A stretch of 64,000 bases of DNA from Filomicrobium insigne (GTDB lineage: Bacteria > Pseudomonadota > Alphaproteobacteria > Rhizobiales > Hyphomicrobiaceae). The stretch lies in contig NZ_FNJC01000002.1 of assembly GCF_900104305.1 (NCBI RefSeq), positions 372,001 through 436,000 on the forward strand, in the 5' to 3' direction. Position 1 is the stretch's first letter. Every line of letters starts with the position of its first letter. The translations under genes were made by a program, and so were the position numbers. The notes below the pieces were generated by a model. That model did no database searches. It was not told the DNA's origin and was given only the letters and a program-made list of their open reading frames with translations. Shown here in pieces: positions 56,546 through 64,000 of this stretch.

Positions 56546-58361
56546 GCCGCGGGTCCGCAGCGCCCTCCAGCTTGCCCTTCTCCAACACCCTGACGATCTG
56601 GGTGCCTGACGTCATCAGATCGGGCACGACCTCATGACCAAACGGTTTGACCTTGAGACCTTCCCAGACGGCACTTGGTGCCAACTCGATTTCAAATGAC
56701 CCGCCACGGCTTCCAAAGTTGATGAGATCAGCCGCGTCCTGCGCGTTCATCTTCCAATCGATCAGCGCCACCAGCGTTTTCAATACGTAAAGGATTATCC
56801 GCGATCCACCGACAGATCCGAGTACCGACTCTAAGCGCCCCGTCTCATCGAAGACCATCGTGGGCGACATGGAGCTCCGCGGACGCTTGCCCCCTTGTAC
56901 ACGATTAGCGATCAAGCGCCCCGACTCGTCGGCTGGAAGAAATGAAAAATCGGTCAGCTCATTGTTCAGCAAGAAACCGGAAGCCCACAAACCGGACCCG
57001 AAGCCGCCCTCGATCGTCGTTGTCATCGAAATCGCATTGCCATCCCCATCAACAATCGAGATATGGCTGGTACCCGAGCGCTCTTCTGTTGCGTCGACAC
57101 CGGGTAGGGGCTGCTCGAAGTCCAGGAGTCGTCCCGCGTCAGGCTGCTCCATCGCTTCATCTGGATCAATCAGCCGGCGACGCTTGCTGATATAACTTTT
57201 GGCGAGAAGACCATCGGGAATACGGACAAAGGCGGGATCAGAAATATAGCGGTCGCGATCCGCATAGGCGAGCTTCTCAGCCTCGGCAATGAGATGCATA
57301 GCAAGAGGCTGCATCCTCTCTTGAGCATCCCCGCCGAGATCATACGCCTCAAGCAACATCAAGGTCTGAGCGATAGTGTAACCGCCCGACGATGGCGGCC
57401 CCATGCTGCATATCCGCTTACGCCGGTACGTAAAGCAAATAGGCGCGCGCTCAATAGGGGCGTAGGTCCCAATATCCGTCAGGGTCATATCACCCCCTGC
57501 ATTGGGCGCTGAGGCAACTGCGTCCACAATCGACTGCGCAATGGGCCCATCTTCGTAAAAGGCCTGTGCGCCATCGTTTGCGAGCACACGGAGTGTTGCC
57601 GCGAACTCCGGGTTTTTCAGCGTATACCCGACAGGTCGCGGCCACCCATCTTCGGAAAAGAAATAGCGGCGCGCGGGAGGTGTAAAACGTTCAGCTCCAA
57701 ACCACGTGAGTAGCAGATTGAGCCGCCGCGAAACGGTGAAGCCGTTCTCAGCCAATTGGATCGCCGGCTCAAAAAGACGTGCCCACGGCAACTTGCCATG
57801 ACGTTCGTGCAAAAGCGCCATCACAGCCACAGTTCCGGGAACGCCGACACTCAAACCGGAATTGACTGCTTTGCCGAACGGCATACGGGATCCGTTTACG
57901 AGGAAACGGTCTGGACGAGCCGCGGCCGGAGCAGTTTCACGCCCGTCGTACGTCGTCAATTTCTGCCCGTTTTCGTTCCAATGGAGAACGAAGGCACCCC
58001 CGCCAATTCCCGAGGACTGAGGCTCCACAAGATTGAGCACGAGCTGCGTCGCAATAACTGCATCCGCAGCACTGCCTCCGGCACGCAATATCTCCAGACC
58101 TGCCTTACTTGCGTAGGGGTTTGCCGCCGCTACCATATACTTCGAGGCGGTAGCCAAACGCTTTTCGACATAGCCGGAATGTGCTTCCGGCGCGCTTCGC
58201 GTTTGTGCCAATGCGCCGCTGCCGGACCAAACAAGCGCCCAGACAGCAAGCCCCGTCAGCAATGAAGCAACGAGGTTCCATAAACGAACCCGGCGAAACC
58301 GGAACGGCAATCCCGAGCCCGCTCGTTCAACGCAGAAGCTATATCGAATCCTTAAGTGCAT
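56520..58361 (-). CDS. ggt: Gamma-glutamyltransferase
   Basis: 613 residues. A signal peptide or anchor (LVASLLTGLAVWALVWSGSGALA) is followed by the Ntn-hydrolase precursor: substrate-binding SSGIGGGAFVLHW, and the autocatalytic cleavage site before the nucleophile Thr in ERSGTSHISIVD near 430. SMTTTIEGGFGSGLWA and MSPTMVF complete the active-site region. It removes gamma-glutamyl groups from glutathione in the periplasm. Its 3' end overlaps the ThiO-like gene. Longer than most by a C-terminal extension (residues 590-613). Confidence 0.94.
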   Translation of the reverse strand: MHLRIRYSFCVERAGSGLPFRFRRVRLWNLVASLLTGLAVWALVWSGSGALAQTRSAPEAHSGYVEKRLATASKYMVAAANPYASKAGLEILRAGGSAADAVIATQLVLNLVEPQSSGIGGGAFVLHWNENGQKLTTYDGRETAPAAARPDRFLVNGSRMPFGKAVNSGLSVGVPGTVAVMALLHERHGKLPWARLFEPAIQLAENGFTVSRRLNLLLTWFGAERFTPPARRYFFSEDGWPRPVGYTLKNPEFAATLRVLANDGAQAFYEDGPIAQSIVDAVASAPNAGGDMTLTDIGTYAPIERAPICFTYRRKRICSMGPPSSGGYTIAQTLMLLEAYDLGGDAQERMQPLAMHLIAEAEKLAYADRDRYISDPAFVRIPDGLLAKSYISKRRRLIDPDEAMEQPDAGRLLDFEQPLPGVDATEERSGTSHISIVDGDGNAISMTTTIEGGFGSGLWASGFLLNNELTDFSFLPADESGRLIANRVQGGKRPRSSMSPTMVFDETGRLESVLGSVGGSRIILYVLKTLVALIDWKMNAQDAADLINFGSRGGSFEIELAPSAVWEGLKVKPFGHEVVPDLMTSGTQIVRVLEKGKLEGAADPRREGIAIGD

Positions 58362-58896
58362 ATCTCACTGAGGCTTTTCACGACGTCCGCCCTATCTTGC
58401 GGCGCCTTCCGACTCAATGAAAATCTGACCGCATTGGATGCGTCATGCTTCGCACAAAACGTGCGAAAAGCCGGAACGGCGAGAGGGCAAGAATGCCGTT
58501 CCGGCTCTGACAAGGCGCGATCTTCACTCCGGCGGGGGTACGCAGGAGACACCGCCCCTGGTGGCGAGTACCAAAGACACCAACGGTGAGGGGCTTGGGG
58601 AAGACCCGTTGGCATCTGGCAACGCTCTCGCGACAACCTTTTGAATTTGCTTAGCTTGAGCTGAGACGCATGTCGCATTTGTTCTTCAAACGTTCTTATC
58701 CCAGATCCCCCCATGCCGTCAAGGTAAAACAGAACAAAATGGGAACGAGAAATAAAACCAGCCGCCAACGCGAAACACGCATCTGAAGGGCAAGGGACCC
58801 TTACTGACGTTTTCGTGAACGATGAGAAGAGTATCCAGATCAATCTTGCTGGCTGCTCTAGGATACGGAAGAGGCGATGCGCTCAGGAGGCATCCA
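58362..58896. other. Divergent intergenic region with several strong stems
   Basis: 535 nt between ggt and the VOC gene. It holds TTCGCAC-AAAAC-GTGCGAA (58449-58467), the structured element at 58469-58640 described separately, and a possible minus-strand promoter TTGACG (+ 58717-58722). The VOC frame is open back to 58822 but without a binding site. Confidence 0.5.
58449..58640 (-). ncRNA. Candidate structured RNA B ending in a terminator-like stem, upstream of ggt
   Basis: On the minus strand three stems follow each other: CCAACGGG/CCGTTGG with a C-rich loop (TCTTCCCCAAGCCCCTCA), GGTAC/GTACC enclosing CCACC/GGTG, and a perfect 12-bp AGCCGGAACGGC/GCCGTTCCGGCT (58469-58506) with loop ATTCTTGCCCTCTC followed by TTTT. 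The last looks like a rho-independent terminator, about 110 nt before ggt. A -35-like TTGACG with a 17-nt spacer lies upstream. It may be a small RNA with loops able to pair with Shine-Dalgarno sequences, or an attenuator of ggt. No known class recognised. Confidence 0.45.
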
Positions 58897-59778
58897 ATGT
58901 CCACATCTCTCGCCACGCAAGCAACCAACCGCATCCCGTATGCCGCTCCACTCCGAATCGGCACGGTCACGCTCCGGGTCCGAGACCTACAATCCATCAG
59001 CCGGTACTACGAACACCTCGTTGGGTTGCGCATACTAAGCTCGGATGGCCACACGGCCCATCTCGGAACCCGCGACTCGACACTGCTTAAGCTAATCGGC
59101 GATCCAGGCGCGGAACCGCGGCCTCCTGGCGGCGCAGGCCTCTTTCACACAGCGTTTTTGCTGCCCAACCACGGTCAACTGGCACTCTGGACGAAGCACG
59201 CAGTCGATAACCGTTTCCTCATTACAGGCGCCTCCGACCACGCCGTCAGCGAAGCGATCTACCTGTCCGATCCCGAAGGTAATGGTATCGAGATTTACTC
59301 CGATCGCCCGCGGGAAGAATGGCGCTATGCCGAGAGCCAAGTGAAAATGGTTACCGAACCACTTGACGTCGAGCGTCTGTTGGCATCGGCCTCAGGAACG
59401 TGGAGCGGCCTGCCCGATGACGGCGTCATCGGTCACGTACACCTCCAAATTGGCGCACTCGATACTGCTGAGTCTTTCTACGGAACTATCCTAGGTTTCG
59501 ATATTTCTTGCCGCTATTCCGGCGCCAACTTCTTCGGCTCAGGCGGCTATCATCATCAGCTAGCCACCAACGCGTGGGCGAGCCGAGGCGCAGGCCCTCG
59601 CCCGGACGGAGCTGCCGGACTCGTGGCCTTTGAGATCCTTGCTGACAAATCTCTCATAGCACCCATCCGAGAGCGTGCCCAAAGCGCTGGCGCCCTGACA
59701 GCGGAAAGCAATAGCGGACTGACCCTGCGTGATCCCTGGAACATCGAGGTGACGCTACGGCCGAATGAAGCGACCTAA
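58897..59778 (+). CDS. VOC family protein (extradiol dioxygenase/glyoxalase superfamily)
   Basis: 293 residues from the ATG at 58897 with AGGAGG 6 nt upstream. Two VOC modules are visible: the first at about 20-140 (IGTVTLRVRDLQSISRYYEH ... GLFHTAFLL ... YLSDPEGNGIEIY) and the second at about 185-290 (GHVHLQIGALDTAESFYGTI ... NFFGSGGYHHQLATNAW). The His and Glu ligands expected for a metal site are present. It resembles CatE-like catechol 2,3-dioxygenases; activity is not proven and no aromatic pathway genes are near. Confidence 0.88.
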   Translation: MSTSLATQATNRIPYAAPLRIGTVTLRVRDLQSISRYYEHLVGLRILSSDGHTAHLGTRDSTLLKLIGDPGAEPRPPGGAGLFHTAFLLPNHGQLALWTKHAVDNRFLITGASDHAVSEAIYLSDPEGNGIEIYSDRPREEWRYAESQVKMVTEPLDVERLLASASGTWSGLPDDGVIGHVHLQIGALDTAESFYGTILGFDISCRYSGANFFGSGGYHHQLATNAWASRGAGPRPDGAAGLVAFEILADKSLIAPIRERAQSAGALTAESNSGLTLRDPWNIEVTLRPNEAT

Positions 59779-60254
59779 GCGATCCAAACAAAACGGTCTG
59801 ATTTGGTTGACCGTGGCTCTCGAATTGGAAAACGCACACAAAATTCGAGTGCCCGCAGGGAGAAAAACCCAGAGATTATTGCGATGGTAAAGCAGCTTCT
59901 GAGCAAAACGGTATCCATTGCTCAATTCATTCTGGTTCAGTGGGTAAAAGCTGATGCACTCTTACGGACCACCCATGCCTAAAATTCCCTTTCTGGAAGT
60001 TTAATGCAGGGACAAATTCCCCCCTGACACTTTCGTGATCCGCCGGAATACGATCATGGCAAGAGTGTGGCTTGGCTGCTCTGCCGTCGAAACCCAAACG
60101 CAACTATACGTTCTCTTTACTCGGGACGATCCAAGATCGGCCGGACAGGATTGTCTGTCGTAAATTTTTCTGACGACAGATAGCAACCGCGCGCCGGGAC
60201 AAATCGTTAAGCGCAAGCCGCAGTTTTTGAGAGAGATGGACGGAGCAATTTGGG
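59779..60254. other. Intergenic region with an inverted repeat before the L,D-transpeptidase gene
   Basis: 475 nt without a supported gene. Near the 3' end TCTGTCGT (60154-60161) and ACGACAGA (60173-60180) form a perfect 8-bp inverted repeat with an 11-nt AT-rich spacer, 75 nt before the next start codon. Confidence 0.5.
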
Positions 60255-60902
60255 ATGTCCGCACTGAAGTTCATGAGCCGTAGTATAGTTGTACTGAGCG
60301 CCATCCTCGCCACTGCCGCCGCGGCGCCAAGCGCCTCAGCGCAGACGTTGTGGGGTGGCGATAATGAATGGGGCGGGGGCCGTCAAACCGTAACGTTCAA
60401 CGAACAGTATACGCCAGGCCAGATCATCGTCAGCTTTGGCGATCGCCGCCTGTACCTCATCACGAAACGTGGCCAAGCCATCAGTTACCCAATCGCAATT
60501 CCGCGCGAAGACGCACGCTGGCAGGGCACGACCAGTGTTTCCATGAAACGCGAAAACCCGGATTGGCGCCCCACGCCAAGCATGCTGGCCAAAAATCCGC
60601 GCCTGCCAAGCTGGGTTCCCGGTGGTCACCCGATGAACCCGCTAGGCGTTCGCGCACTCTATCTTGGCTCAAGCACATATCGTATCCACGGCACGGATGC
60701 ACCCTGGACGATCGGTACAGCAGCCTCCGCAGGTTGCATCCGAATGTACAATGAGGACGTGCTTGACCTCTACCCGCGTACAAAAATTGGCGCGAAGGTC
60801 ACAGTGACCTGGGATCGCTTTAAGACCAACAAAGAGTACAACAGCGCGAGCTACAGCGATCAGCAGGGCCGCACAGGCTACTACGACGGCTTTTTCCGTT
60901 AA
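60255..60902 (+). CDS. L,D-transpeptidase (YkuD domain), secreted
   Basis: 215 residues. Signal peptide (SIVVLSAILATAAAAPSASA), then a YkuD domain: GQIIVSFGDRRLYLITKRGQ, YRIHGTDAPWTIGTAASAGC with the catalytic His and Cys, and IRMYNEDVLDLYPR. It makes 3-3 cross-links in peptidoglycan or anchors lipoproteins. GGAG lies 9 nt before the ATG. It is a compact member, unlike the one at 7379 with its long C-terminal extension. A strong terminator follows. Confidence 0.94.
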   Translation: MSALKFMSRSIVVLSAILATAAAAPSASAQTLWGGDNEWGGGRQTVTFNEQYTPGQIIVSFGDRRLYLITKRGQAISYPIAIPREDARWQGTTSVSMKRENPDWRPTPSMLAKNPRLPSWVPGGHPMNPLGVRALYLGSSTYRIHGTDAPWTIGTAASAGCIRMYNEDVLDLYPRTKIGAKVTVTWDRFKTNKEYNSASYSDQQGRTGYYDGFFR

Positions 60903-60930
60903 TCCCAAAAGCCGAAGTCGAAAGTTATGA

Positions 60931-60966
60931 AAAAAGGACGGTGCTTTATCGCACCGTCCTTTTTTG
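60931..60966 (+). terminator. rho-independent terminator after the L,D-transpeptidase gene
   Basis: AAAAAGGACGGTGC (60931-60944) and GCACCGTCCTTTTT (60951-60964) form a perfect stem with a 6-nt loop, followed by T-rich sequence; the A-run on the other arm makes it bidirectional, serving znuA too. Confidence 0.93.
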
Positions 60967-61008
60967 TTTGCTGAGAAACGAGAACCCATTGCATTCCGAC
61001 CTTAGACC

Positions 61009-61995
61009 TTAAGGGCCCGCACGTTTATCGCCCCGTCCAAGACATGCCACAAACCCACGCGCAAGATTTTCAAGCATGGTCGTGTAAAGCTCGGGGCCGG
61101 GTTCAACGTCGATCCCAATCGGATCGAGAACTCCAGTTCGAGCACCGGTCCCCTCGCTGACGGCCTGGAGCACCCGCGAATTGAATTGCGGCTCGGCAAA
61201 GATGCAAACCCCGCCCAAGCTCCCAATCCGCTCACGCAACACAGACAATCGCCGAGCCCCGGGCGGGACTTCCGGATTAACGGTCACCGCGCCGGCCGCC
61301 CGCAGGCCGAACCGCGCTTCAAAATAGTGGTAGGCATCATGAAATACGACAAAAGGGATATTACGAACTGGGACCAGTTCAGCCGCGATCACGGCAGAGG
61401 TCTGATCCACCTTCTCGGCAAACTTGCGCGCATTGAGCGCGAACGCTTTTGCATGCTGCGGCCAGCGGCGCGAGAACACCTCAGCTAAATGAAAAGCCAT
61501 TACCTTGGCGTTTTCCGGATCGAGCCAGACGTGCCCATCCACATTGTTTGCGACAAAAGAAGCATTGTCCCCCAATTCGTGCGCATGCGTGTGGTCGTCA
61601 CCGTGCGTATCGAAGTGACCGCCAAACCGTAGCTTCAGAAGGTGCATCCCCTTCGTTTCAGCGAGCGTCACCACTTCAACCGCCTCAGGAAGGGCCCGCA
61701 CAATACGCGCCGTAAACGGTTCGACCTGCTCGGAAACGCGTACAAAAACGTTCGCCTTATTGAGTTCGCGCGCGTCCGAGGGTTTCAAAGCGTAAACATG
61801 AGGCGAAGCGTTGCCGGAGATCAAAAGTGTCGGCGTTGCTATGCCCTGCATTACCGCTGAGGCAATCGAGTGTATAGGCTTGCTGGTGATGACGACGTTC
61901 GACGCATCCTGGGCAACAACCGGTACAATAATGCCGACGTACGCAACCCACGCTAACAACGCACAAAACACGTGATCGGCCACGCTATGGCGCAC
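61009..61995 (-). CDS. znuA: Zinc ABC transporter substrate-binding protein ZnuA
   Basis: 328 residues from a GTG at 61995, chosen because GGAAGG lies 9 nt upstream and a signal peptide (HVFCALLAWVAYVGIIVPVVA) follows. The frame is open to 62181, but that start would overlap the divergent DUF1007 gene. The zinc-binding pattern comprises HVYALKPSDARELNKA, a His-rich loop HFDTHGDDHTHAHEL near 140, VDGHVWLDPENAK, and FVVFHDAYHYFEARFG. It delivers Zn2+ to a ZnuBC transporter; the permease and ATPase genes are not adjacent in this window. Confidence 0.92.
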   Translation of the reverse strand: MRHSVADHVFCALLAWVAYVGIIVPVVAQDASNVVITSKPIHSIASAVMQGIATPTLLISGNASPHVYALKPSDARELNKANVFVRVSEQVEPFTARIVRALPEAVEVVTLAETKGMHLLKLRFGGHFDTHGDDHTHAHELGDNASFVANNVDGHVWLDPENAKVMAFHLAEVFSRRWPQHAKAFALNARKFAEKVDQTSAVIAAELVPVRNIPFVVFHDAYHYFEARFGLRAAGAVTVNPEVPPGARRLSVLRERIGSLGGVCIFAEPQFNSRVLQAVSEGTGARTGVLDPIGIDVEPGPELYTTMLENLARGFVACLGRGDKRAGP

Positions 61996-62179
61996 ACCCG
62001 CGCACCTTCCAAGGCGCCGGCGCTTCCATTTCACCGGCCTCGGCACAATTTGAGTTGTAACGATTCTAATCCGCCTTACTTTGCGCCGATTAGCACGCGA
62101 TGCCAAAGTCGCACCCATATTAGTCGCAAACGTTGAAGCCGTCAGACGCACGAAGCTCGTTAGATCAAGGTTGAGATCC

Positions 62180-62833
62180 ATGCTGTTGACCTTATCCCGG
62201 ATAATTGCTGCGCACCTCGCGGTATTGGCTCTGGTGATTTCGACACCGCTTGCAGCACACCCGCACGTCTGGGTAAGCGTGGAAACGACGCTTGTCTACG
62301 ACAACGGCCGCATCTCCGGGTTTCAAAATAGCTGGACGTTCGACGATGCCTACACCTCCATGGCAATCGAGGGGCTAGACGCCAACGGCGATGGCAAGTA
62401 CTCCCGCGACGAGTTGACCGAGCTCGCTCAAGTCAACATCGACGGGCTAAAGGAATTTGACTACTTCACTTACCCCAAACTCAACGACGAAGCTCTGGCT
62501 CTCGGTGCTCCTCGGGACTACTGGCTAGAGCACAAAGACGGGATTCTCACCCTTCATTTCTTCCTGCCGCTGGCTGAACCAGTCCTTGCCGCGACGCCGG
62601 GTTTCACCTTCCAGGTATTTGACCCGACCTATTTCATCGCGTTCGACCTCGCGGAGAAAGATCCGATCAAACTCGCCGCAGGGGCACCACCAGAATGCCA
62701 TATCGATATCGGCGTTCCAAAAGCAGATACGGCTGAAGCGGAAAAGCTCGGCGAGGCCTTTTTCCAACAGTTTGGCGGCGACATCGGTATTGGCCTCGCC
62801 AAAACTGTCTCGGTCAAGTGCTCCAGTTCCTAA
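62180..62833 (+). CDS. DUF1007 family periplasmic protein
   Basis: 217 residues from the ATG at 62180 (AAGG upstream). Signal peptide (IIAAHLAVLALVISTPLAA), then AHPHVWVSVETTLVYDNGRI at the mature N-terminus with two His typical of the family. An EF-hand-like loop DANGDGKYSRDEL is near residue 75. The C-terminal half ends in a Cys (VSVKCSSS) with another near ECHID, possibly a disulfide. The family is found with metal uptake genes; here it is divergent from znuA, suggesting shared zinc control. Confidence 0.88.
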   Translation: MLLTLSRIIAAHLAVLALVISTPLAAHPHVWVSVETTLVYDNGRISGFQNSWTFDDAYTSMAIEGLDANGDGKYSRDELTELAQVNIDGLKEFDYFTYPKLNDEALALGAPRDYWLEHKDGILTLHFFLPLAEPVLAATPGFTFQVFDPTYFIAFDLAEKDPIKLAAGAPPECHIDIGVPKADTAEAEKLGEAFFQQFGGDIGIGLAKTVSVKCSSS

Positions 62834-63065
62834 ACACATAACACTGCACCGTCTGAACCGAATCTGATCTCGGCACATTTGCCCGTAGGAGCCGTACGGA
62901 CTTTTGCGGTCACCGCGTCCTATTTTGACGCGCGGGTTAACTCTTATCTAAAGACACTCACCGCAGTAGCACACGCACGAGCTAGTCTCTGAACTGAGCA
63001 CCGATCCACGTCGGCAACGTGAGCCGCCCAGCTCCCAACGACCTAAAGGTCAGTTTGAGTTTTAT

Positions 63066-63452
63066 ATGCGCCTGATGCTGCCAGTTCTGTTTGCCGCCGC
63101 TGCGCTGATTACAGCGCTCAGCACATCCAATGCGGCCCGAGATCTGATCAGCGCACCGTCATCCGCGGACGCCGAATTAATCGTGATTGAGGTCGAAGGG
63201 TGCTTATACTGCAAAGTCTTCCGCCGTGACGTGCTTCCGGGCTATCTGGCGTCCCAGCGCAGCAAGGAAGCCCCTATTCGCTTTGTTGACTACAATACCC
63301 AAACCGCCGCAGATCTCCCGCTGAATGAACCTGTCACCATCGTCCCGACTTTTGTAATGATAAAAGACAACAGGGAAGTTGGCCGATTACCGGGCTACGT
63401 CGGCAGAAGCGAGTTCCTCCGGGCTGTGACCCATATGCTGTCTGCGCCATAA
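63066..63452 (+). CDS. Periplasmic thioredoxin-fold protein (SoxS-like)
   Basis: 128 residues. Signal peptide (VLFAAAALITALSTSNAA), then a thioredoxin fold with the active site EVEGCLYCKVF (CXXC near 45-48), a cis-Pro in IVPTFVMIKD and a C-terminal helix. The small size and CLYC resemble periplasmic SoxS-type thioredoxins of sulfur oxidation clusters, but no sox genes are visible. It may keep a periplasmic thiol protein reduced. The next gene on the strand is the TRAP binding protein, 100 nt away. Confidence 0.85.
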   Translation: MRLMLPVLFAAAALITALSTSNAARDLISAPSSADAELIVIEVEGCLYCKVFRRDVLPGYLASQRSKEAPIRFVDYNTQTAADLPLNEPVTIVPTFVMIKDNREVGRLPGYVGRSEFLRAVTHMLSAP

Positions 63453-63554
63453 CTTCGCTTTTCTGTCCTTCCATATCCGTTGCCAAGCCACAGACGATCG
63501 GCTTTCATGCCGGCAGTTTTTGTTACGGTGCGGTAGTTCCGGAGACGCAACCCT

Positions 63555-64000
63555 ATGGATCGACGCGAATTTTTGAAGACAACCGGTCTCGCCGCTACGG
63601 CAGCTGCCACGACAACAACAACTGCTGCGGCCTCCTCGACGTCTGCGCCGGTCTCCGCACCCGCGATCCTCCCGAACACCCGTGAACTGCACATGGCAAT
63701 GGCGTGGCCGGATGCCGTATCTGGCCAGGCAGACTGCGCGCATCGCCTTGCCAGTCGCATCGAAGAAGCAACGGACCGTCGTTACCGCATTCGTATCACT
63801 GCCGAAAATTCGAATGCAGCAGTCACTCTCGCAAAGGGCGAGGCCGACCTTTACCATGCCAGTGAGCATGACAATGCTGACCTCGACGCTGCTTTTTCGT
63901 ATTTCGCCGGACTGCCGTTTTCGGCAGGCTTGGCACCGGGCGACCTAGCAAGCTGGCTCGCCATCGGAGGTGGTCAGGAACTTTGGGATGAACTTGCCGC
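63555..64000 (+). CDS. Tat-exported TRAP transporter substrate-binding protein, C-terminus cut by window edge
   Basis: The frame starts at the ATG at 63555 and is open for 148 codons to the right edge. It begins MDRREFLKTTGLAATAAAT, a twin-arginine signal (RREFLK). The following part (ELHMAMAWPDAVSGQADCAH ... YRIRITAENSNAA) and SYFAGLPFSAGLAPGDLASW with AIGGGQELWDELA match the DctP/TakP-type binding proteins of TRAP transporters for carboxylates. The substrate is unknown and the membrane subunits would lie beyond the window. Confidence 0.88.
   Translation, partial: MDRREFLKTTGLAATAAATTTTTAAASSTSAPVSAPAILPNTRELHMAMAWPDAVSGQADCAHRLASRIEEATDRRYRIRITAENSNAAVTLAKGEADLYHASEHDNADLDAAFSYFAGLPFSAGLAPGDLASWLAIGGGQELWDELA

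Noticed and set aside
61996-62181. N-terminal extension of ZnuA up to 62181
   Set aside because: It would overlap the divergent DUF1007 start, and the signal peptide only makes sense from GTG 61995, which has a well-spaced GGAAGG.

Overview
The window reads as a chromosomal segment of an alphaproteobacterium, most likely from the Hyphomicrobiales (Hyphomicrobium/Filomicrobium-like). Supporting signs are the moderately high GC content, the alphaproteobacterial RNase E with an acidic insertion in its S1 domain, the block aat-accC-accB-aroQ-dsbA-M48 protease, an L/F-tRNA-protein transferase, NnrU and DUF1007 proteins, and GTG/TTG starts with strong Shine-Dalgarno sequences. The genus is an inference. 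I see no insertion sequence, prophage, CRISPR array or rRNA operon; most of the window is ordinary core genome.

Layout. 1-7 kb, minus strand: rlmJ (cut by the left edge), holC, a small Cys-rich secreted protein, der, bamB, a YfgM-like TPR protein and panB. 7-13.9 kb: an L,D-transpeptidase, NnrU, a membrane protein of unknown function, a run of three methyltransferases (RlmI-like, TrmH/SpoU, PRMT-like) and a cyclic-nucleotide-binding protein. 14-23.4 kb: prfB with a programmed +1 frameshift, PBP1A, an AmiC-type amidase, and rne on the other strand behind a 940-nt leader region. 23.7-31 kb: aat, accC, accB, aroQ, a DsbA-like protein, a BepA-like protease and an aminotransferase. 31-38 kb is more accessory: a CARDB/peptidoglycan-binding protein, DUF72, an ArsC-like protein, a membrane protein, an ECF41 sigma module (cupin, AhpD-like protein, sigma) with a recognisable promoter, an orphan small protein and an SDR. 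38.4-42.7 kb: two odd overlapping tRNA-like genes, a slipin behind a structured leader, and an alpha/beta hydrolase plus PNPOx-like pair facing a LysR regulator. 42.7-56.5 kb: a P-type ATPase, CorA, guaA, TspO, a hydrolase, a methyltransferase/ATP-grasp fusion, an RsmB-type methyltransferase, MAPEG, guaB and a ThiO-like oxidase. 56.5-64 kb: ggt, a VOC protein, a second L,D-transpeptidase, ZnuA divergent from a DUF1007 protein, a thioredoxin-fold protein, and the start of a Tat-exported TRAP binding protein cut by the right edge.

Themes. Envelope biogenesis recurs (BamB, PBP1A, AmiC, two L,D-transpeptidases, BepA-like protease, DsbA-like protein, GGT). So do translation and RNA modification (RlmJ, Der, RF2, TrmH, RsmB-type, RlmI-like, RNase E) and guanine nucleotide synthesis (guaA, guaB). 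The observations most worth following are the tandem tRNA-like pair, the methyltransferase/ATP-grasp fusion, two unassigned structured RNA candidates with C-rich loops, the ECF41 regulon with its promoter, the holC gene lacking a normal start codon, and the nested CARDB/peptidoglycan-binding protein.
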